Assembly (NCBI RefSeq): GCF_003633775.1
Contig: NZ_RBIN01000002.1
Span: 413,286 to 477,285, forward strand
DNA from: Kushneria sinocarnis
GTDB lineage: Bacteria > Pseudomonadota > Gammaproteobacteria > Pseudomonadales > Halomonadaceae
Length of the DNA stretch: 64,000 bases
Direction of reading: 5' to 3'
Below, piece after piece: positions 30,387 through 39,880 of this stretch. Both the position numbers and the translations under genes were made by a program. The notes under the pieces are model-generated. The model saw nothing but the letters and a program-made list of their open reading frames with translations, made no database searches and was not told the origin of the DNA. Within the stretch, counting starts at the first letter, position 1, and every line of letters starts with the position of its first letter.

Positions 30387-30959
30387 TCAGTCACGCAGGG
30401 TGGCCCCGGTGACAAGGTCACGGATGCGGCTGGGGCGATCATGATTACCCGTGGCGCCATCGAACGCCACGAGCTGCTCGCCGAACACGGTTCGGATCTC
30501 GGCCAGGCTGCGGCAGGGGGATTCACCGGCCCGGTTGGCCGAGGTCGACACCAGCGGCCTGCCCATTGCCTGTACCAGCGCCACCACCACCGGATGCGCG
30601 CTGAGGCGCAGCGCCACGCTGTCGAAACGGCCGCGCACCAGCGGATGCGCCCGACCGTTGTCCGGCACCAGCCAGGTGGTCGGCACCTCGGTCGGGGCTG
30701 CAAAACGCGCCTTCAGGGCCGGATCGAGCCCCTCGAGCCAGGGCGCACAGCGCTCAACGCTGTCCGCCACCAGAATCAGCCCCTTGTCCGCCGGACGCGA
30801 CTTGAGTACCAGCACCTGTTCGAGCGCCCGGTCATGATCCGGATCGCACCCCAGCCCCCAGACGGTTTCAGTCGGATAGGCCACCACCTGCCCCTGGCTC
30901 AGGGCGGTGAGTGCCTGCTGCAGCATGGCCGCTTCCGGCCGGGTATCGGAAAAGGACAT
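30387..30959 (-). CDS. tsaC: Threonylcarbamoyl-AMP synthase TsaC (YrdC/Sua5 family)
   Basis: 190 residues, the short form without the Sua5 domain. It makes threonylcarbamoyl-AMP for the t6A37 modification of ANN-reading tRNAs. Family features are [15 protein letters not shown], the [11 protein letters not shown] loop and [15 protein letters not shown]. The window also carries tcdA (43557), which cyclises t6A. It lies between dprA and hemF. Confidence 0.95.
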   Translation of the reverse strand: MSFSDTRPEAAMLQQALTALSQGQVVAYPTETVWGLGCDPDHDRALEQVLVLKSRPADKGLILVADSVERCAPWLEGLDPALKARFAAPTEVPTTWLVPDNGRAHPLVRGRFDSVALRLSAHPVVVALVQAMGRPLVSTSANRAGESPCRSLAEIRTVFGEQLVAFDGATGNHDRPSRIRDLVTGATLRD

Positions 30960-31049
30960 CGGGACAGTTTCGCAGCCGCTAACCGGGTAGACCCAAGTGT
31001 AACGCTCGCCTGCCGGCGTCTCTACCGTCCGGTCGAGGCCCGCCCCGGT

Positions 31050-32177
31050 TCATGCGGTGGTATTTCGCCGCACCCAGCCACCCGGGGCCTGCGCCGCCCA
31101 GCCTTCCAGCTCGAGCATCAGCAGCCGCTGCTGACACTCGCCGACGGCCACCCCGCTGAGCTCGACCAGCCGATCCAGCGGACAGGGCTCGCCGGTCAGA
31201 TGACGCCAGAGCGGATCGTCCGGAGCTCCCTCGCCGGCCGCAGCCGTAGCCGGCGCCGCCGTGGCGGGCGGGCTCGCCGATACCGTTCGTCCGGCCAGCG
31301 CCGGCAGCTCGCTGAGCAGGTCATCCCGACAGGTGACCAGGCGGGCCCCCTCCTGGATCAGCCACAGACAGCCCCCGGCCTGGGGGTTGTGCAGCGAGCC
31401 GGGCAGCGCGAACACCTCCCGGTTCTGCTCCATGGCCAGCCGGGCGCTGACCAGCGAACCGCTCCTGAAGGCCGCTTCAACCACCAGCACGCCCAGCGAG
31501 AGTCCGGTAATGATGCGATTGCGGCGAGGAAAGAACGGTGCCCGCGCCGGAGTCCCCGGCAGATGCTCCGACAGCAGCAGGCCACCGCTGTCGAGCAGGC
31601 GCTGGCGCAGCCGCCGGTGACTGCGCGGATAGAGCACATCGACCCCGCAGCCCAGCACGGCCACGGTACGTCCCCCGGCATCGAGGGCCGCTTCGTGGGC
31701 ATGACCATCGATGCCCAGCGCCAGGCCGCTGACGATCGTCAGTCCGTACTCCGCCAGCGCCCGGCTGAAACCGAGCGCATTGTCGCGCCCCTCCCGGGTC
31801 GGCCGGCGGGTGCCAACCATGGCCAGCGCCGGCGGCGTCAGGGCCGCCAGCTCTCCCCAGCCCCAGAGCAGGGGCGGCGGATCGGGCAGTTCATCAAGCA
31901 GGCGTGGCCAGGCGGGGTGATCCGGCGTCAGCAGATGCCGATCGGGCCCCGCCTCGAGCCAGGCCATGGCACGTTCGATGGGGGCATTCAGGGGACTGCG
32001 TGACGGGGCCTGCAGCCAGGCCATCAGCTGATGGCGGGCCTCTCCCGGCAGCGCCGCCAGCCAGCCGTCCGGCCACCCCGGCTGCTGCAGACGCATGGCG
32101 GCCAGCCGATTGGCCCCCACCCGCGGCAAGAGCGAGAGGGCCAGCCAGTGCCGCGATGACATCCGTGCGCCGCTCAT
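31050..32177 (-). CDS. dprA: DNA processing protein DprA
   Basis: 375 residues. A SAM-like N-terminal domain (to about 90) is followed by the DprA Rossmann domain: ALAMVGTRRPTREG, IVSGLALGIDGHAHEAAL, VLGCGVDVLYPRSH, FFPRRNRIITGLSLGVLVVEA. A winged-helix tail comes after an Ala/Pro linker. DprA loads RecA on incoming single-stranded DNA in natural transformation. It overlaps the upstream LysM gene by four bases. Confidence 0.96.
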   Translation of the reverse strand: MSGARMSSRHWLALSLLPRVGANRLAAMRLQQPGWPDGWLAALPGEARHQLMAWLQAPSRSPLNAPIERAMAWLEAGPDRHLLTPDHPAWPRLLDELPDPPPLLWGWGELAALTPPALAMVGTRRPTREGRDNALGFSRALAEYGLTIVSGLALGIDGHAHEAALDAGGRTVAVLGCGVDVLYPRSHRRLRQRLLDSGGLLLSEHLPGTPARAPFFPRRNRIITGLSLGVLVVEAAFRSGSLVSARLAMEQNREVFALPGSLHNPQAGGCLWLIQEGARLVTCRDDLLSELPALAGRTVSASPPATAAPATAAAGEGAPDDPLWRHLTGEPCPLDRLVELSGVAVGECQQRLLMLELEGWAAQAPGGWVRRNTTA

Positions 32178-33166
32178 GAGCGCGGGGCCGCCAGCCGATC
32201 CCCGGGCGCGATCGGCTCATCGGCCTGCATGACCAGCGCATGACCGGCACCTTCATCGCTGCGAAAGACCAGTGCCAGGCCGATCCGGCGCGGTGGCAGC
32301 GCAAGTGGCTCGCGAGTACGCGGATCACGCACCCCGGGGTCATCCCGGTAGATCCCCAGCACCGTACCGGGCGTTATGCCGTCGCGCCGCCCCAGGTCAA
32401 TGGTGATGACGTCATGGGGCGCGATGACATCGGCAGCGTCCGGATCACGGATGACATGACCGGTAACGCCGGAAGGCGGCGCATGCGGCCACAGGCTTTC
32501 CGGGGGAATATCATCCTCGCGGGGCAGCAGCAGAGCGCCGGCCGCCACTTCCCGCTGGCTGCGAACCAGGGTCAGCATCGCAAGCGATGAGTCGACCCGT
32601 TCCAGCCGCGCTTCCCCCACCCCCTCCAGCGAATATCCGCGGACGCTGCCACTGGCATCGCGGATCGTGCCGGCCGGCGTGTAAAGACCGTAATAGCGCC
32701 CCGGCTCTCCCTGCAGCCCGCGCGCCAGAATGCGCTGCCCGGGCACGCTGAGCAGCTGCCCCTGCTCCCCGGCGACGACCCGGGGCAGCCGGTCACAGCA
32801 GGCCGTCACGATCCGATGTTCGGTCAGCCAGACCCGGATCGGTGCCATCGGCACCGGGGTAATCTCCTCGCGCGGCGGCAGCCGACGCATCTGTGGCGAG
32901 AGTCTTACCACCGCCGACTCCACCCGTTCCACGCTCAGGCCGGCCGGGGTGCGGTGCACCCGATCCCCCGGGCGCGGCGTCAGGGGTCGCGCCGGGTCAG
33001 CCGTCTCCCACGCCCAGGGCGGCGCCTGCAGCTGTTCGGCAATCTCCCAGAGGGTTTCCCCCGGCTGTACGGTATGGCTTGCGCCGGCCGCGGCCAGCCC
33101 CACCCCCGGCCACAGCCAGAGTCCCAGCACGACGGCTGTCCATCTCCTTCCCGCAACCCGCGGCAT
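32174..33166 (-). CDS. LysM-domain protein, secreted
   Basis: 330 residues from ATG 33166, with AGAGGAG upstream; a much longer frame on this strand continues into the antisense of def and is not coding. A signal peptide (to about residue 27) is followed by one LysM motif, SHTVQPGETLWEIAEQL, for peptidoglycan binding. A larger domain of unknown function follows, with IGLALVFRSDEGAGHALVMQADEPIAPGDRL at the C-terminus. Orthologs occupy the same place between def and dprA in Pseudomonas. Role unknown; divergent from def. Confidence 0.9.
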   Translation of the reverse strand: MPRVAGRRWTAVVLGLWLWPGVGLAAAGASHTVQPGETLWEIAEQLQAPPWAWETADPARPLTPRPGDRVHRTPAGLSVERVESAVVRLSPQMRRLPPREEITPVPMAPIRVWLTEHRIVTACCDRLPRVVAGEQGQLLSVPGQRILARGLQGEPGRYYGLYTPAGTIRDASGSVRGYSLEGVGEARLERVDSSLAMLTLVRSQREVAAGALLLPREDDIPPESLWPHAPPSGVTGHVIRDPDAADVIAPHDVITIDLGRRDGITPGTVLGIYRDDPGVRDPRTREPLALPPRRIGLALVFRSDEGAGHALVMQADEPIAPGDRLAAPRS

Positions 33167-33353
33167 CGAAGCTCCTCTTGCGTCGCGCCGGTTCCGTTGC
33201 CCGGTCGCGCGCACTACAATAAGGTCAGTGCGCACGACGCTGTGGCTTCCCGCAGCGCCGCATGCTTCCTGACTGATTTTACGGCAGCACCGGGGGATCA
33301 CTTGATGGCGATCGCCCCGGTCGCGCCGCAATCCCGACACCGGAACACTATTC

Positions 33354-33860
33354 ATGGCCCTACTGGACATTCTCGAATATCCCGATGAGCGCCTGCGTAC
33401 CCGGGCAGCGCCCGTCGAGCAGGTCGATGACGAGGTGCGCCGACTGGTCGACGACATGTTCGAGACCATGTACGACGCGCCGGGTATCGGCCTGGCCGCG
33501 CCCCAGGTGGATGTGCACCGTCGCATCGTCGTCATGGATATCAGCGAGCAGAAGAATCAGCCCATGGTGCTGATCAATCCCGAATGGGAGGCGCTGGACG
33601 ACGAACGTGCCCCCCTGCAGGAGGGCTGCCTGTCGATCCCCGATTACTATGCCGAGGTCCCCAGGGCGCTGCGGGTACGGCTCAGCGCGCTCGATCGCCA
33701 CGGCCAGCCCTGGCAGCTCGATGCCGATGGCCTGCTCGCCCACTGCATCCAGCATGAGTGCGATCACCTCGACGGCGTGCTGTTCGTCGATTATCTCTCG
33801 CCGCTCAAGCGCGAACGAGTCAGAAAGAAGATGCAGAAACGCCACCGCGCCACGACCTGA
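33354..33860 (+). CDS. def: Peptide deformylase
   Basis: 168 residues. It removes the formyl group from nascent proteins. All three active-site motifs are present: [13 protein letters not shown] (metal-binding Cys) and HECDHLDG (two metal-binding His and the catalytic Glu). It pairs with fmt, 83 bases downstream, which installs the formyl group. Confidence 0.97.
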   Translation: MALLDILEYPDERLRTRAAPVEQVDDEVRRLVDDMFETMYDAPGIGLAAPQVDVHRRIVVMDISEQKNQPMVLINPEWEALDDERAPLQEGCLSIPDYYAEVPRALRVRLSALDRHGQPWQLDADGLLAHCIQHECDHLDGVLFVDYLSPLKRERVRKKMQKRHRATT

Positions 33861-33943
33861 GCACCGCACGCCGGGAGCGCCGCGCTCCATCTGCCACGAC
33901 AGGCCCGCTGCCCCGGCATCGGGCCCACCATCCGGATCCGACC

Positions 33944-34909
33944 ATGTCCCGAAGCCTTCGCGTCGCCTTTGCCGGCACGCCCGAATTTGCCGCCGGCCAT
34001 CTGCGTGCCCTGCTCGACAGTCGACACGAAATCGCGCTGGTCCTGACCCAGCCGGACCGGCCGGCCGGACGCGGGCGTCAGCTGACGCCGTCCCCGGTCA
34101 AGGCGCTGGCACTCGAGCATGCCCTGCCGGTGCATCAGCCCGAACGCCTGAAAGAGCCAGCGGACCAGGCCCCGCTTGTCGAAGCCGACATCGACGTCCT
34201 GGTGGTGGTGGCCTACGGGCTGATCCTGCCACGCGCCGTGCTCGACCTGCCCCGTCTCGGCGCGATCAACGTACACGCCTCGCTGCTGCCGCGCTGGCGG
34301 GGAGCGGCCCCCATCCAGCGCGCCATCGAGGCACGCGATGCGCGCAGCGGCATCACCCTGATGGCGATGGACGAAGGGCTGGATACCGGCGACATGCTGC
34401 TGGTGCGGGAAACGCCCATCGATGAACACACCACGGCGGCCACGCTGCATGACCGGCTGGCCGAACTCGGCAGCGAGACCCTGATCGAGGGCCTGGACCG
34501 GCTGGCCGCGGGCGAGCTCCCGGCCACCCCGCAACCCGGTGATGGCGTAACCTACGCCGCCAAGGTCAGCAAGGCGGAAGCCGAGCTGGACTTCAGCCGC
34601 GCCGCCGACGAACTGGCCGCCCGGGTGCGCGCCTTCAATCCGGTGCCGGTCGCCTGGACCCGGCTGGGCGAGGAGCGTCTGCGCATCTGGGAAGCCGTCG
34701 CCGAACCGCGGGCGGCGACCGACAGCGCTACCGCGCCGGGCACCCTGCTGCCGGGGCCGACCGATGCCCTGCGCATTGCCTGCGGCCATGGCGTGCTGCG
34801 CGTTACCACCGCCCAGCTGCCCGGCGGCCGCCCCATGCCTATACAGCAGCTGATGCACAATCGACGCCACCTGCACGGCGCTGGCATGCGCCTGGGCCGG
34901 CACTCATGA
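33944..34909 (+). CDS. fmt: Methionyl-tRNA formyltransferase
   Basis: 321 residues from ATG 33944 (MSRSLRVAFAGTPEFAA). The formyl-transfer domain carries VVVAYGLILP and INVHASLLPRWRGAAPIQRAI with the catalytic Asn, His and later Asp (DTGDML). A C-terminal OB-like domain binds tRNA. It formylates initiator Met-tRNA. Its stop overlaps rsmB (ATGA). Confidence 0.97.
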   Translation: MSRSLRVAFAGTPEFAAGHLRALLDSRHEIALVLTQPDRPAGRGRQLTPSPVKALALEHALPVHQPERLKEPADQAPLVEADIDVLVVVAYGLILPRAVLDLPRLGAINVHASLLPRWRGAAPIQRAIEARDARSGITLMAMDEGLDTGDMLLVRETPIDEHTTAATLHDRLAELGSETLIEGLDRLAAGELPATPQPGDGVTYAAKVSKAEAELDFSRAADELAARVRAFNPVPVAWTRLGEERLRIWEAVAEPRAATDSATAPGTLLPGPTDALRIACGHGVLRVTTAQLPGGRPMPIQQLMHNRRHLHGAGMRLGRHS

Positions 34910-36234
34910 CGTCCACCACCCGTTCCCGCACAGAGACGACCAATGTGCGCGCCGCTGCGGCCCGGGCACTGGTACCGGTGCTCTCCCGCCAGGGTTCGCT
35001 GGCCGGACTCGATACCTCCTCGGTCGGCGAGCGCGATCGCGGCCTGATGCGTGCGCTCTGCTTCGGCGTCTGCCGCCAGCTGCCCCGCCTGCAGGCACTC
35101 GCCGGTGAGCTGCTGCGCAGCCCGCTGCGTCAGCGCGATCTCGACATCCAGGCACTGCTGCTGATCGGGCTCTACCAGCTCTACGAGATGCGGGTACCGA
35201 CCCATGCCGCAGTGGGCGAAACCGCCGGTGCCGCCCGCAGCCTCAACAAGGCCTGGGCGACACGGGTGCTCAACGGCTGTCTGCGCCGCGCCGACCGTGA
35301 ACGCGACGCCCTGCTCGCCCGGGTCGACGAGCACCCCGAGGCGTACTGGTCCCACCCGCAGTGGCTGCTCGAGCGGTTGCGCCGTGCCTGGCCGCAGCAG
35401 TGGGAAGCCATTGCCACGGCCAACAACGTGCCCGGCCCGATGACGCTGCGCGTCAATACCCGGCGCATCAGCCGTGACAGCTGCCTTGAACGCCTCGACG
35501 CCGCGGGCATCGGCGCAACGCCCTGTCTCCACAGCAGTGAAGGCATCAGCCTGACCCAGGCCTGCGATGTGGAGCAGCTGCCCGGCTTCGCCGAGGGTGA
35601 GCTCAGTGTTCAGGATGAAGCCGCCCAGCTGGCCGCACCGCTACTGCTGCGCGATCTGCCGGCAGCGGCGCGGGTGCTCGATGCCTGCTGTGCGCCGGGG
35701 GGCAAGACCGCGCATCTGCTCGAACAGCGTCCCGATCTGGCACTGACGGGGCTGGACAGCGATGGCGAACGCCTGACCCGCGTCGAAGCGACCCTGCGTC
35801 GGCTGGGACTGACGGCCACCCTGCGTCACGCCGATGCGACCGGCACCCGGTGGTGGGATGGCACGCCCTTTGATGCCCTGCTGCTGGATGCCCCCTGTTC
35901 CGGCACCGGCGTGATCCGGCGCCATCCGGACATCAAGCAGCTGCGGCGCGACAGCGATATCGCCAGCCTGGCCGAGCTGCAGGATCGCCTGCTTGATACC
36001 CTGTGGCCGATGCTCGCCCCCGGTGGCCGGCTGGTATATGCCACCTGCTCGGTGATGCCCGAAGAGAACCAGCAGCGCATCGAGGCCTTTCTGGCGCGAA
36101 CGCCGGATGCCCGTACCCTGCCGATCGAAGCCGACTGGGGCAGTCCGGCCGGCCCGGGGCGTCAGCTGCTGCCGGCGATCAACGGACACGATGGCTTCTT
36201 CTACGCTGTCCTGACGCGCAGCGCCGACGGCTGA
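34906..36234 (+). CDS. rsmB: 16S rRNA (cytosine-967-C5)-methyltransferase RsmB
   Basis: 442 residues. An N-terminal NusB-like domain (to about 145) precedes the RsmB methyltransferase. The SAM site is VLDACCAPGGKTAHLLE; the two catalytic cysteines are in LLLDAPCSGTGVIRRHPDIK and VYATCSVMPEEN. It is translationally coupled to fmt, as in other gammaproteobacteria. Confidence 0.97.
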   Translation: MTSTTRSRTETTNVRAAAARALVPVLSRQGSLAGLDTSSVGERDRGLMRALCFGVCRQLPRLQALAGELLRSPLRQRDLDIQALLLIGLYQLYEMRVPTHAAVGETAGAARSLNKAWATRVLNGCLRRADRERDALLARVDEHPEAYWSHPQWLLERLRRAWPQQWEAIATANNVPGPMTLRVNTRRISRDSCLERLDAAGIGATPCLHSSEGISLTQACDVEQLPGFAEGELSVQDEAAQLAAPLLLRDLPAAARVLDACCAPGGKTAHLLEQRPDLALTGLDSDGERLTRVEATLRRLGLTATLRHADATGTRWWDGTPFDALLLDAPCSGTGVIRRHPDIKQLRRDSDIASLAELQDRLLDTLWPMLAPGGRLVYATCSVMPEENQQRIEAFLARTPDARTLPIEADWGSPAGPGRQLLPAINGHDGFFYAVLTRSADG

Positions 36235-36312
36235 GACGTTGCACATGCCGGCTTGTCAGCTTCGCCGCCAGCTTCGATACTGACTGCCGGGACCATCGCC
36301 GGCCGAGATACC

Positions 36313-37002
36313 ATGACCGAAACCACAAGTGGCCAATCCGCCCTGCAAGCCGAGGGCATCGACCCCGGACAGCGCGCCCTGATCGTGGTCGACGTGCAGC
36401 CCGACTTCATGCCCGGCGGCCCGCTGGCCTGTGCCGAGGGCGATGCTCTCCTGCCCGGCCTGCAGGCACTGCTGAGCGCGCACCATTTCGGTCATGTCGT
36501 GGCCACCCAGGACTGGCATCCGGCGGATCATATCTCGTTTGCCAGCCGCCACCCCGGCTGGCGGCCCTTTGAATCGACGCAGCTGTATGGCGAGTCCCAG
36601 ACCCTGTGGCCGGATCACTGCCTGCAGGGTTCGCCCGGCGCGGCGCTGCATCCGGCGATCGACTGGTCGCGGGCCGATACCATCATTCGCAAGGGTACCG
36701 ATCGCCGGATCGACAGCTACAGCGGCTTTCGTCACAACCTCGCTCCCGATGGCAGCCGCCCGCCGACCGGGCTGGCCGGCTGGCTGCGCGAGCGCGGCGT
36801 GACCCACGTCTGGCTCTGCGGACTGGCCCGCGATGTCTGCGTGCTGTGGACCGCCGAGGATGCCGTGCTGGCCGGCTTCGAAACCCGTTTTCTATGGTCG
36901 CTGACGCGTCCGGTCAGCTTCGAAAGCGATGCCGACACGCGTCAGCGACTGCAGCAGCAGGGTATCGACATCGTCGATGCCGATTTCATGGACCCTGTCT
37001 GA
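36313..37002 (+). CDS. pncA: Nicotinamidase PncA (isochorismatase family)
   Basis: 229 residues from ATG 36313. It hydrolyses nicotinamide to nicotinate in NAD salvage. The catalytic triad is visible: Asp27 (VVDVQPDF), Lys in IIRKGTD, and Cys in GLARDVCV. The metal ligands are in [25 protein letters not shown] is typical for nicotinamidases rather than other cysteine hydrolases. It and the dodecin gene lie between rsmB and trkA. Confidence 0.93.
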   Translation: MTETTSGQSALQAEGIDPGQRALIVVDVQPDFMPGGPLACAEGDALLPGLQALLSAHHFGHVVATQDWHPADHISFASRHPGWRPFESTQLYGESQTLWPDHCLQGSPGAALHPAIDWSRADTIIRKGTDRRIDSYSGFRHNLAPDGSRPPTGLAGWLRERGVTHVWLCGLARDVCVLWTAEDAVLAGFETRFLWSLTRPVSFESDADTRQRLQQQGIDIVDADFMDPV

Positions 37003-37048
37003 ATCCCTGCGCCGCAGGCCCTTCAGACCCCGATCAGGGAAGAGTGCA

Positions 37049-37255
37049 ATGAGCGATCACGTCTACAAGTCCGTCGAACTGACCGGCTCCTCCGAGAGCA
37101 GCATCGAGGATGCGGTACAGAACGCCCTCACCAAGGCCAGTCAGACCATCCGCAACATGGAGTGGTTCGAGGTGACCGAAACCCGTGGCCACATCGAGAA
37201 CGGCAGTGTCGGGCACTGGCAGGTCAGCCTCAAAGTCGGCTTCCGGCTGGACTGA
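37049..37255 (+). CDS. Dodecin-family flavin-binding protein
   Basis: 68 residues, the usual dodecin length. [34 protein letters not shown] followed by [29 protein letters not shown] fits the one-helix, three-strand subunit of the dodecameric flavin-storage shell, with the flavin-stacking Trp in WFEV. The start at 37049 follows AGGGAAGAG. It shares a short spacer with pncA and is followed by a strong hairpin. Confidence 0.93.
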   Translation: MSDHVYKSVELTGSSESSIEDAVQNALTKASQTIRNMEWFEVTETRGHIENGSVGHWQVSLKVGFRLD

Positions 37256-37277
37256 TACCGCCGCCGTCACGATGGTC

Positions 37278-37306
37278 ACAGCGCCCCGGTCCGTCCGGGG
37301 CGCTGT
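37278..37306 (+). terminator. Terminator after the dodecin gene
   Basis: A perfect 12-bp stem (ACAGCGCCCCGG with CCGGGGCGCTGT) and 5-nt loop lie 22 bases after the stop codon, followed by CGTTCGC. It separates pncA-dodecin from trkA. Confidence 0.7.
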
Positions 37307-37406
37307 CGTTCGCTACCCGCCCCGACGCCAGGCTGGGCGCTGACACGGACAGTGGTTTATCCTTGCGCGGATACCGTGATCCGCTTTCCCAACTTCCCGG
37401 GCTACC

Positions 37407-38780
37407 ATGAAAATCATCATTCTGGGCGCCGGTCAGGTCGGTGGCACGCTTGCCGAGCACCTGGCGCACGAGGAGAACGACATCACCGTGGTGGACACCG
37501 ACACCACGATGCTGCGTGACCTGCACAACCGGCTCGACATCCGCACCGTCCAGGGCCCCGCCTCCTATCCCGCCATCCTGCGCCAGGCAGGCGGCGAGGA
37601 TGCCGACATGCTGATCGCCGTGACCAACTCCGATGAGGTCAACATGGTGGCCTGTCAGGTGGCGCATACCCTGTTCAGCACCCCCACCAAGATTGCCCGG
37701 GTGCGCTCCACCGCCTACCTCACCCGCAAGGGGCTGTTCTCCCAGGATGCGATTCCGGTCGATGTGCTGATCAGCCCCGAGCAGGTCGTGACCAATCACA
37801 TTCGCCGGCTGATCGAGTATCCCGGCGCCCTGCAGGTGCTCGACTTCGCCGGCGGGCTTGCCCAGCTGGTGGCGGTCAAGGCGTACTATGGCGGACCGCT
37901 GGTCGGTCAGGAGCTCGGCTTCCTGCGGCGTCACATGCCCAACGTGGATACCCGGGTGGCCGCCATCTACCGCCGCAACCGCCCCATCATTCCGCATGGT
38001 GATACCGTCATCGAGGCGGATGACGAGGTCTTCTTCATTGCCGCGCGCAAGGATATCCGGACCGTGATGGGCGAGCTGCGACGCATCGATCGCGGTTTCC
38101 GGCGCGTCATGGTGGCCGGTGGCGGTCACATCGGCGAACGGCTCGCCGAAACGCTCGAGCAGGGCCACCAGGTCAAGATTCTCGAACAGAGTCTGGAGCG
38201 CTGTACCCAGCTCTCCGAGCGGCTCGATCGCACCGTGGTGCTGCATGGCAGCGCCACCAGCAAGCGACTGCTGCTCGAGGAGAACATCGAGGAGTGCGAC
38301 ATCTTCTGCGCGCTGACCAACGATGACGAGGTCAACGTGATGTCCTCGATGCTGGCCAAGCGGCTCGGTGCCAAGAAGGTTTTGACCCTGATCAACAACC
38401 CGGCCTACGTCGACCTGGTGCAGGGCGGCGAGATCGATATCGCCATCTCGCCCCAGCAGGCCACCATCGGCAGCCTGCTGACCCATGTGCGGCGTGGCGA
38501 CATCGTCAATGTGCACTCGCTGCGGCGCGGCGCCGCCGAGGCGATCGAGGCCATCGCCCACGGCGATGCGCGCTCCTCGAAGGTGGTGGGCCGCACCATC
38601 GAGGAGATCGCCCTCCCCGATGGCGTGTCGATCGGTGCCATCGTGCGTGGCCGCGAAGTGCTGATTGCCCATCACGACCTGCGCATCGAGAGTGCCGACC
38701 ACGTCATCCTGTTCGTCGTCGACAAGCGCCGCATGCGCGAGGTCGAGCGTCTCTTCCAGGTGGGCCTGACCTTCTTCTGA
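37407..38780 (+). CDS. trkA: Trk potassium uptake protein TrkA
   Basis: 457 residues, the peripheral NAD-binding subunit of Trk potassium channels. It has two RCK halves, each with a Rossmann site: [19 protein letters not shown] at the N-terminus and [19 protein letters not shown] near residue 233. Each is followed by a TrkA-C domain. Potassium uptake via TrkAH is the first osmotic response in halophilic gammaproteobacteria. Its usual neighbour rsmB is separated here by pncA and dodecin. Confidence 0.97.
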   Translation: MKIIILGAGQVGGTLAEHLAHEENDITVVDTDTTMLRDLHNRLDIRTVQGPASYPAILRQAGGEDADMLIAVTNSDEVNMVACQVAHTLFSTPTKIARVRSTAYLTRKGLFSQDAIPVDVLISPEQVVTNHIRRLIEYPGALQVLDFAGGLAQLVAVKAYYGGPLVGQELGFLRRHMPNVDTRVAAIYRRNRPIIPHGDTVIEADDEVFFIAARKDIRTVMGELRRIDRGFRRVMVAGGGHIGERLAETLEQGHQVKILEQSLERCTQLSERLDRTVVLHGSATSKRLLLEENIEECDIFCALTNDDEVNVMSSMLAKRLGAKKVLTLINNPAYVDLVQGGEIDIAISPQQATIGSLLTHVRRGDIVNVHSLRRGAAEAIEAIAHGDARSSKVVGRTIEEIALPDGVSIGAIVRGREVLIAHHDLRIESADHVILFVVDKRRMREVERLFQVGLTFF

Positions 38781-38792
38781 GCGGGGGTGAGG

Positions 38793-39080
38793 TCAGGTCA
38801 GGATGTCGTACTCGCGGACCGACATCTGCGCGATGCGGTTTTCGAGGGTCGCGGCCATCTGTCGGTAGTGCTCGGTGGCGAGGTGCGCCTCGAGCGCCGC
38901 GCGATCGCGCCACTGCTCGACCATGACGAACACCCGCTCGTTCTCGCGATCGCGGGTCAGCGTATAGTGTTCACAGCCGTCATCCCGGCGCGAGGGAGGC
39001 ACGACCTCCTGCAGGGTCTGCCCGACGAACTCGACCTGATCGGCCTGCGCCTCGATGGTGGCGATGATGCCCAGTGCCAT
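38793..39080 (-). CDS. ABM-fold monooxygenase-like protein
   Basis: 95 residues beginning MALGIIATIEAQADQVEF. The pattern of an N-terminal strand, CEHYTLTRDRENERVFVMVEQWRDRAALEAHLATEHYRQM and a final strand is that of the antibiotic-biosynthesis-monooxygenase (YgiN-like) ferredoxin fold. Such small dimers include quinol monooxygenases, but the substrate is unknown. It converges with trkA. Confidence 0.88.
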   Translation of the reverse strand: MALGIIATIEAQADQVEFVGQTLQEVVPPSRRDDGCEHYTLTRDRENERVFVMVEQWRDRAALEAHLATEHYRQMAATLENRIAQMSVREYDILT

Positions 39081-39106
39081 GGATGGCTCCTCAGCGGGTG
39101 GAATGA

Positions 39107-39880
39107 TCACTCACCAGTATAGCCGCCCGCCTCGTCCGCGAAAGCGTGCCGCGCCCGCAGTCGTGCCATCGCCGGCGTATCCTCGTGCAGGCGGCGGTGT
39201 ACCCGGCTGGCGGCGTAGCAGTCGTTGAAGGCTTCGAAGTAATCGTCCAGCACCGCCGCGGGCCCGGGCTCGTGATTCAGGCGCAGCAGCTCGGCGGCCA
39301 CCTCGGCGGTACACAGATGGTGGGGCGAGCTCGGCTTGCGCAGATGGTAGCGGGTGACCCGGTCGGAGCGCAGGGCCACGATCGGCAGCTGCTGCAGATA
39401 CGGGCTCTGGCGAAACATCTTGCGCGCCTGACGCCAAGTCCCGTCCAGCAGCACGAATACCGGAATGCGCCCCTCGTCACGGTGATCCTCCAGCGCAGTG
39501 ACCACCCGCTCGGCATAGTCCGACTGGTCATCAGGATAGACCAGGAACGGCTGAAAGCGCGGGTCGGCCAGCCGCTCGAGCAGCCGCGGATCGGGCTCGG
39601 TGCGCGACCAGGTAAAGGTCTCGGTATGCGTCAGGCAGTCGCCGATCAGTCGCCCGGTGTTGGTCGGCTTGTAGTGCTCCAGGCGATGAGTGATCAGCCA
39701 GAACCGGGCATGGCTGACGACCGCCACCCGATAGGGGCAGAGGCAGTTGAGCGCCGGCAGCCGGCACTCGTCGCAGCGCACGACGAAACTGCCGCGCGCC
39801 GTGAAGGGCCGTCGCGGCGGCGACGTCCCCTCCTCGGCATCCGCTTCCTCGTTCAGCAGCCGGCCGGCGTCGCGACTCAT
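39107..39880 (-). CDS. DTW-domain tRNA-uridine aminocarboxypropyltransferase
   Basis: 257 residues. The DTW family transfers the aminocarboxypropyl group of S-adenosylmethionine to uridine in tRNA (acp3U; YfiP/TapT in E. coli). The signature is present as VLLDGTWRQARKM, along with the N-terminal cysteines CDECRLPALNCLC (probable zinc site) and SDRVTRYHLRKPSSPHHLCTAE. Its start overlaps the stop of the BASS transporter gene (ATGA). Confidence 0.92.
   Translation of the reverse strand: MSRDAGRLLNEEADAEEGTSPPRRPFTARGSFVVRCDECRLPALNCLCPYRVAVVSHARFWLITHRLEHYKPTNTGRLIGDCLTHTETFTWSRTEPDPRLLERLADPRFQPFLVYPDDQSDYAERVVTALEDHRDEGRIPVFVLLDGTWRQARKMFRQSPYLQQLPIVALRSDRVTRYHLRKPSSPHHLCTAEVAAELLRLNHEPGPAAVLDDYFEAFNDCYAASRVHRRLHEDTPAMARLRARHAFADEAGGYTGE

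Noticed and set aside
30348..32003. A 551-codon plus-strand open frame
   Set aside because: It is antisense to tsaC and dprA, both with complete active-site motifs; composition is low-complexity Arg/Gln/Gly.
33167..33535. Extension of the LysM gene through the start region of def
   Set aside because: The signal peptide and AGAGGAG site place the start at 33166; the extension is antisense to peptide deformylase.
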